A stretch of DNA of 25,238 nt from Tieghemiomyces parasiticus (lineage: Eukaryota; Kickxellomycota; Dimargaritomycetes; Dimargaritales; Dimargaritaceae). A program made the position numbers and the translations under genes. Shown in pieces: positions 20,871 to 25,238 of this stretch (positions within the stretch are counted from its first letter, which is position 1; each line of letters begins with the position of its first letter). The notes below the pieces were generated by a model. That model made no database searches. It was given only the letters and a program-made list of their open reading frames with translations, and was not told the DNA's origin. Location of the stretch: NCBI GenBank assembly GCA_027575765.1, contig JANBPT010000713.1:1-25238 (forward strand), read 5' to 3'.

Positions 20871-22931
20871 ATGATGTCCCACTCTACTGCCGAGCCCCTT
20901 CTTCCAGCCTTGCCCGTGCCACCGCTGGACCAAACTTGCGAGCGGTACCTGGCCTCCGTCCGTCCTTTGCTTTCCGATGCCGAATACGCCGCCACCGCCG
21001 ACGCCGTGACCGAATTCCAGCGTCCGGGCGGTGACGGCGAGCGGCTCCAGCGCCGCCTGGAGGCTCGCAAGGCTGACCTCGACTCGCCCCACCACTCCCG
21101 AAACTGGCTCGAACACTGGTGGAATGACTATGCCTACTTTACGAACCGTGTGTCCAACTGCTTCTACGTCAACTTTTACCTGGGACTTCGCGATGACATT
21201 CGGGCCCCCACCCAGGTGCAGCGCGCCGCCACTCTTACCCACGCCGCCGCCGATTTCCGCGCCCAGGTTCAGGCCAACTCTCTGAGCCCGGACAACGTGC
21301 GCGGGAAGCCCCTGTGTATGTTCCAGTACCGCTACCTCTTCAACACCTGTCGCTATCCGGGCCGCGAGCGGGACTACACCATTCGCCACGTGGCCCCTGA
21401 CGCCGATCACGACTACACCCATGTGGCTGTCCTATACCGCAGCCAGGTCTTCGTGCTCGACACCATGACCCCGCTGACTCCACACGGGCCACGCCGACCG
21501 CTGACCCGTGAGGAACTCGCCGTGCAGTTCCAGCGCATACTCGACGACCCCACCGCTACCACCGCGCCCGCCCCGAGTGTCGCCCTGTTGACCACCGATT
21601 CCCGCGATGCCTGGGCGGCCCACCGTGAGGTTCTTCTGCAGGCCGATCCGGCCAACGCCGCCCACCTCCGCCGCCTCGAGACGGCCATGTTCGTTATCAG
21701 CCTGGAGACCTCGCGGCCGGTCGCCACCGAGACCCTCTCGCGGGCCTGCTGGCACGGTGATAGCACTGGCGCCAACCGGTTCCACGACAAGTGCCTACAG
21801 CTCCTGGTCTTTGCCAATGGCCGCGCCGGTCTGTGTGGCGAACACTCGCTCTCGGACGCAACCACCACCATCCGCTTGGCCAAGTCCATCCTACAGGCCG
21901 AGGCTGACCAGGCTCTCCCGTCAACGGAAGGAGCCACGGATTCTGCTAGCCGGGCAAAACTCCTCGATCCGCCGGCCCACCTGTCCTTCAGTAGCAGCCC
22001 CGCTCTGGAGCAATGCCTACGTGCCGCCCACGGCCGGTTTCGCGCCGAGGTGGCCGCCCACGAGGTCGGCGTGCTCGAGTTCGACCTCTTTGGCAAAGAA
22101 GGTCTCAAGTCGCTCAAGTGCAGCCCCGACGCCTTTGTGCAGATGGCCCTCCAACTAGCCCAGTACCGGACCCACGGCCGGTCCCAGGCCACCTATGAAT
22201 CAATCGCCACCAAGAAATTTTCGCACGGCCGGACCGAGACGGCCCGGTCCGTCTCAAACCAGTCTCTAGCGTGGGTCCGCGCCATGACGACGGGCCACCA
22301 CGGTGGTACCCAAGACCGGCGCGGGGCCCCGGTTAGTCGCGAGACCCTGATGGAACTGTGCCGCGCGGCCATCGCTCAACACTCGCAAACCACCGTCCAG
22401 TGCGCCGAGGGCGGTGGTGTGGACCGCCATCTCCTGGGCCTGCGTTACTGCTTGAAGCCTGACGAGCCCCTTCCTACCCTCTTCAGTGACCGAGCCTACA
22501 CCCAATCCTCCCATTGGAATCTGTCGACTTCGCAAATCACCGACGAGGCCCTCAACGCTTACGGCTGGGGCGAAGTCGTACCCGATGGCTACGGTGTGGC
22601 CTACATGGTCAAGAACGCCACGTTACACTTCACCGTGACCGCTTTGCGTGAAATGAGACCCAAGCGGTTCGCCCGCGAAATCTATCACGCCCTCGCGGAT
22701 ACCTACGACCTGTTGAGCAACCAGACCCCGCTGGTGCGCACCGAAACGGCGTTGCGGCCCCTGATGGATGAGGAGGCCACGTTTGAAGAGTGTGATGGCG
22801 AGAGTGGCGAGGACTACGAAAGTCGCTCGCCAGCCTCTTCGTCGACGGCTTTTTCTGCCACTGAGTTGGCCGAGTCTATCAAGCTGCCTAACAGCATACC
22901 TGTCCGAGCTTCTGTTGCGGAGCTGCTTTAA
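20871..22931 (+). CDS. carnitine O-acetyltransferase
   Basis: 686 residues from ATG 20871, which has G at -3; the frame has no upstream ATG before its first stop. It moves acetyl groups between CoA and carnitine so that acetyl units can cross organelle membranes. The choline/carnitine acyltransferase domain spans nearly the whole protein: N-terminal signature LPALPVPPLDQTCERYL, RNWLEHWWNDYAY, catalytic His ~325 in GLCGEHSLSDATTT, carnitine/CoA-binding KKFSHGRTETARSVS (~445-460), the STS motif in NLSTSQIT (~551), and YGVAYMV (~572). Length and motif order fit the family, and no key residue is missing. The C-terminus ends in AELL, not a peroxisomal PTS1 such as AKL. The protein is therefore cytosolic, or mitochondrial if the upstream leader is translated. 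The acidic Ser-rich C-terminal extension (from ~635) is probably disordered. Confidence 0.93.
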   Translation: MMSHSTAEPLLPALPVPPLDQTCERYLASVRPLLSDAEYAATADAVTEFQRPGGDGERLQRRLEARKADLDSPHHSRNWLEHWWNDYAYFTNRVSNCFYVNFYLGLRDDIRAPTQVQRAATLTHAAADFRAQVQANSLSPDNVRGKPLCMFQYRYLFNTCRYPGRERDYTIRHVAPDADHDYTHVAVLYRSQVFVLDTMTPLTPHGPRRPLTREELAVQFQRILDDPTATTAPAPSVALLTTDSRDAWAAHREVLLQADPANAAHLRRLETAMFVISLETSRPVATETLSRACWHGDSTGANRFHDKCLQLLVFANGRAGLCGEHSLSDATTTIRLAKSILQAEADQALPSTEGATDSASRAKLLDPPAHLSFSSSPALEQCLRAAHGRFRAEVAAHEVGVLEFDLFGKEGLKSLKCSPDAFVQMALQLAQYRTHGRSQATYESIATKKFSHGRTETARSVSNQSLAWVRAMTTGHHGGTQDRRGAPVSRETLMELCRAAIAQHSQTTVQCAEGGGVDRHLLGLRYCLKPDEPLPTLFSDRAYTQSSHWNLSTSQITDEALNAYGWGEVVPDGYGVAYMVKNATLHFTVTALREMRPKRFAREIYHALADTYDLLSNQTPLVRTETALRPLMDEEATFEECDGESGEDYESRSPASSSTAFSATELAESIKLPNSIPVRASVAELL

Positions 22932-25238
22932 ATGAAAGAGGTGGAACCGTCGTCGCTACGATGGGCGCTGCTTCCATTCTCACTATTTTATCAGGTTTTC
23001 AAGGCTATCAATCAAGTGTGAGCTAGAAGCACTGTATAAATATATTTTCTAATCCATTATGCATCATTAATAACTGTTATAGGCGCGGGTCGTACCACCA
23101 CCTATCCTCACGCCATGTGGCAAAGTTAGTCTCCTAAAGCCATGGGTCTCAGGTTCTAGAGAGATCTGATACTTAGGTCCCCACTATGGTCGCTCTTAGA
23201 AAGTTCCACTGGTCGCCAGTTTTTTATTTTATTGGAGACCAAGCATCCGGGATGGCAGTATAACACCAGGTTTTTACGGACCGCTTCTTACGGTATGGTA
23301 GTCGTGCGGAAGACCCACTCATTAGTGAGTTGAGGGCTCTTTCTACGGCGGGATACTGCATCCATCACTATCTAGTTCATTAACGCTGCCCGATTGAGAG
23401 CCCAATTGGGGGAAGGGTACCTTTGGATGAGCCATGGTTCGATTGAGAGCGGAAAAGTAGCTAATAAATGCCGCTGAGGGTAAGGGCCGCATGGCCTGAG
23501 TTTTGGCTATATAATCATTCCCAATCGCTTTAGTCTTGCGGCCTTGGGAATAGAAACAGTATCCGTTGAGAGCTGGTATATCGGGCTCATTAAATATGAG
23601 CCAGATTAGGGTATGGGTATAGGGATTCTGACATGGCCTTAACAAGTAAACCGGGTTGTCATGAAAGTTCCAATTCCAGAATGGGCTACATTTGTCGATG
23701 TATCTGGCGGGGCACTTTTATACATACAGAGTACAAAGTAATGGGATAATCCCCTTCATCCTATTAAGTCCATTGAAACTATTGCAGTAATGTACAAACC
23801 GGAGAATTCGAGCAATGTCGGGCGTGTTAAGCTGCGAACAAATGACTACGACTGATAAATACCAAGACGACCCTGGAGAGAACGCGCCGGAAATTGTGTC
23901 AGGTCGAGCTTTATTGAAGACGGGCTCACCTACGGGGGGAGGCCGATAGGGCCAAGCGGTTAAAAGTTAGAGGACGAGATAACGGGTGTAAAAGGGGGGA
24001 GCAGGGGACGCCATGAAAATAAGGTAAAACGGAAAAAATAAAACGAAGCAATACCGAAGAGAAGAGAGATGGGTTGGGGTCGTACTTGGCCCATTTCTAT
24101 ACCCTCTGGAGAACGTTGTTGTTTAACTCAACCCGGTAGGCCTGATAGTTGGCGGAACGCAAGGGTTGGGGACAGGAAAGGGGTGGTATTAGGGAGGTGG
24201 GTCCTTGGGGACCACCTCCTGTCACCCTCCACCACACTACAACGTGAATATCACAAACATTTTATCTTCATCTCCACATTAGTCCCCATACTTGACCTAG
24301 GTAATCATACGGTATATTGCCCATTTGGCTAAACATTGTCATACAACTTGTACCATCATCACCAGAGACCCTCCAGCGAAACACTTGCATACGCGGAGGG
24401 ACTTACCAATCCAACTTCTAGATCTATCCCAAACCATTATGACCTATTATATACCGTTAGTCCTTGCTTAATCAGCCATTATCCGGGGGCCTAGGCTAGC
24501 TTCCTTCAATCGGGCAGATACTATTACTTCCTTCTGGATCTATAATGCAAGTACGAGGGGGTAGGCCATACTGCTATATTTTTAAAGGAGCGTATAGCCA
24601 TTGCGGCAATGAGCATTTAGCACCCCTGCTCCATGAAAAGTTGTACCTATTACAAAACTCCCGTTGGCATTCCACTTTGACAGGCTGTCGGTGCTCTGGG
24701 CCTTTAAACCTCAAAGTTTCTCACTGGTATGCAGAAACTTTCCACTGGAGAGGAGCCTTCCGATCACCAATTCAAGGCATAAAACTATATCATGACTACC
24801 AAGTGGTACCACAAGTTGTAAACATTCGTTCGTCAATGTGGGTAGAGAGTAGTATTGGCAATGAATATCCGCCAAGTTAGTATGTCACTTCCTTAACATT
24901 ACATGGTATTAGGGTCGAAAGACGAAAGAAATTGGGTGGTGGCCATCACTGGCCCGTATATTGGGGTGCGAATGCGGCCAATGACTTGCGATCGTTTAAG
25001 TAGGGGGGGGGCGTACCAATACCAGGATTGCATACCTACAAAAAGTTCATTTAACTGAAAAAAAATATGGTCTCAATGATTTTCGATTACCTAATCTGCA
25101 AAGAAAGCAACTAGATATAGGTTGATAATTGAAATCCTGCAAATGGTGTAAACGTCTGCGCTCAGTGACTGGCAGGGGGGCGAGGTGCCCGGATTCAAAC
25201 TGGCTGGTCAGGAACGGTAGAGTAGGGCGGGTGACATG
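22932..25238. other. gene-free stretch
   Basis: About 2.3 kb after the acetyltransferase. The first ~130 bases hold an AT-rich 3' end (TATAAATATATTTTC near 23036). Frames at 23343-23645 minus, 24069-24332 plus and 24545-24880 plus (111 codons from a real ATG) have no recognisable domain; the last is the longest but its composition looks random. No tRNA, repeat array or mobile element was found. The G/C balance is lower than in the coding parts. Confidence 0.45.

Noticed and set aside
24545..24880. 111-codon frame from a true ATG
   Set aside because: No domain, signal peptide, splice context or coding-like composition; length is within what chance gives in this window.

Overview
The window looks like a piece of a filamentous fungal genome, probably an early-diverging (zygomycete-grade) lineage. 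This rests on intron-containing genes with GTAAG(N)...AG introns, a membrane ADAM protease with a disintegrin domain, a securin-like protein, a membrane-anchored ubiquitin protease of the Ubp1/USP30 type and a carnitine acetyltransferase. The lineage is an inference from gene content only. Coding sequence is GC-rich. The long gaps between genes have mixed composition and no recognisable genes.

Layout. 1-207 (+): C-terminal end of a protein that starts outside the window, possibly the tail of a condensation-type (NRPS C/E) domain. 208-2503: no gene seen. 2504-5530 (+): ADAM metalloprotease in three exons, with a tiny first exon that supplies the signal peptide. 5531-6147: short AT-rich convergent spacer. 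6148-8150 (-): two-exon TFIIB-like cyclin-fold protein without a zinc ribbon and with a large insertion in its second repeat. 8151-12707: no gene seen. 12708-14263 (-): three-exon securin-like protein. 14264-15166: divergent promoter region. 15167-17737 (+): membrane-anchored ubiquitin-specific protease. 17738-20870: gene-free stretch, then a pyrimidine-rich leader. 20871-22931 (+): carnitine O-acetyltransferase. 22932-25238: no gene seen.

The exon joins were worked out by hand from splice-site sequence, reading phase and protein continuity; none is confirmed by transcripts. The genes do not form an obvious pathway or cluster. Links that can be stated from family knowledge are loose: securin is a ubiquitin-pathway target and lies head-to-head with a deubiquitinase gene, and both the Ubp1/USP30-type protease and the carnitine acetyltransferase may act at mitochondria. 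I see no mobile element, tRNA, rRNA or CRISPR array. The most unusual item is the zinc-ribbon-less TFIIB-like protein.
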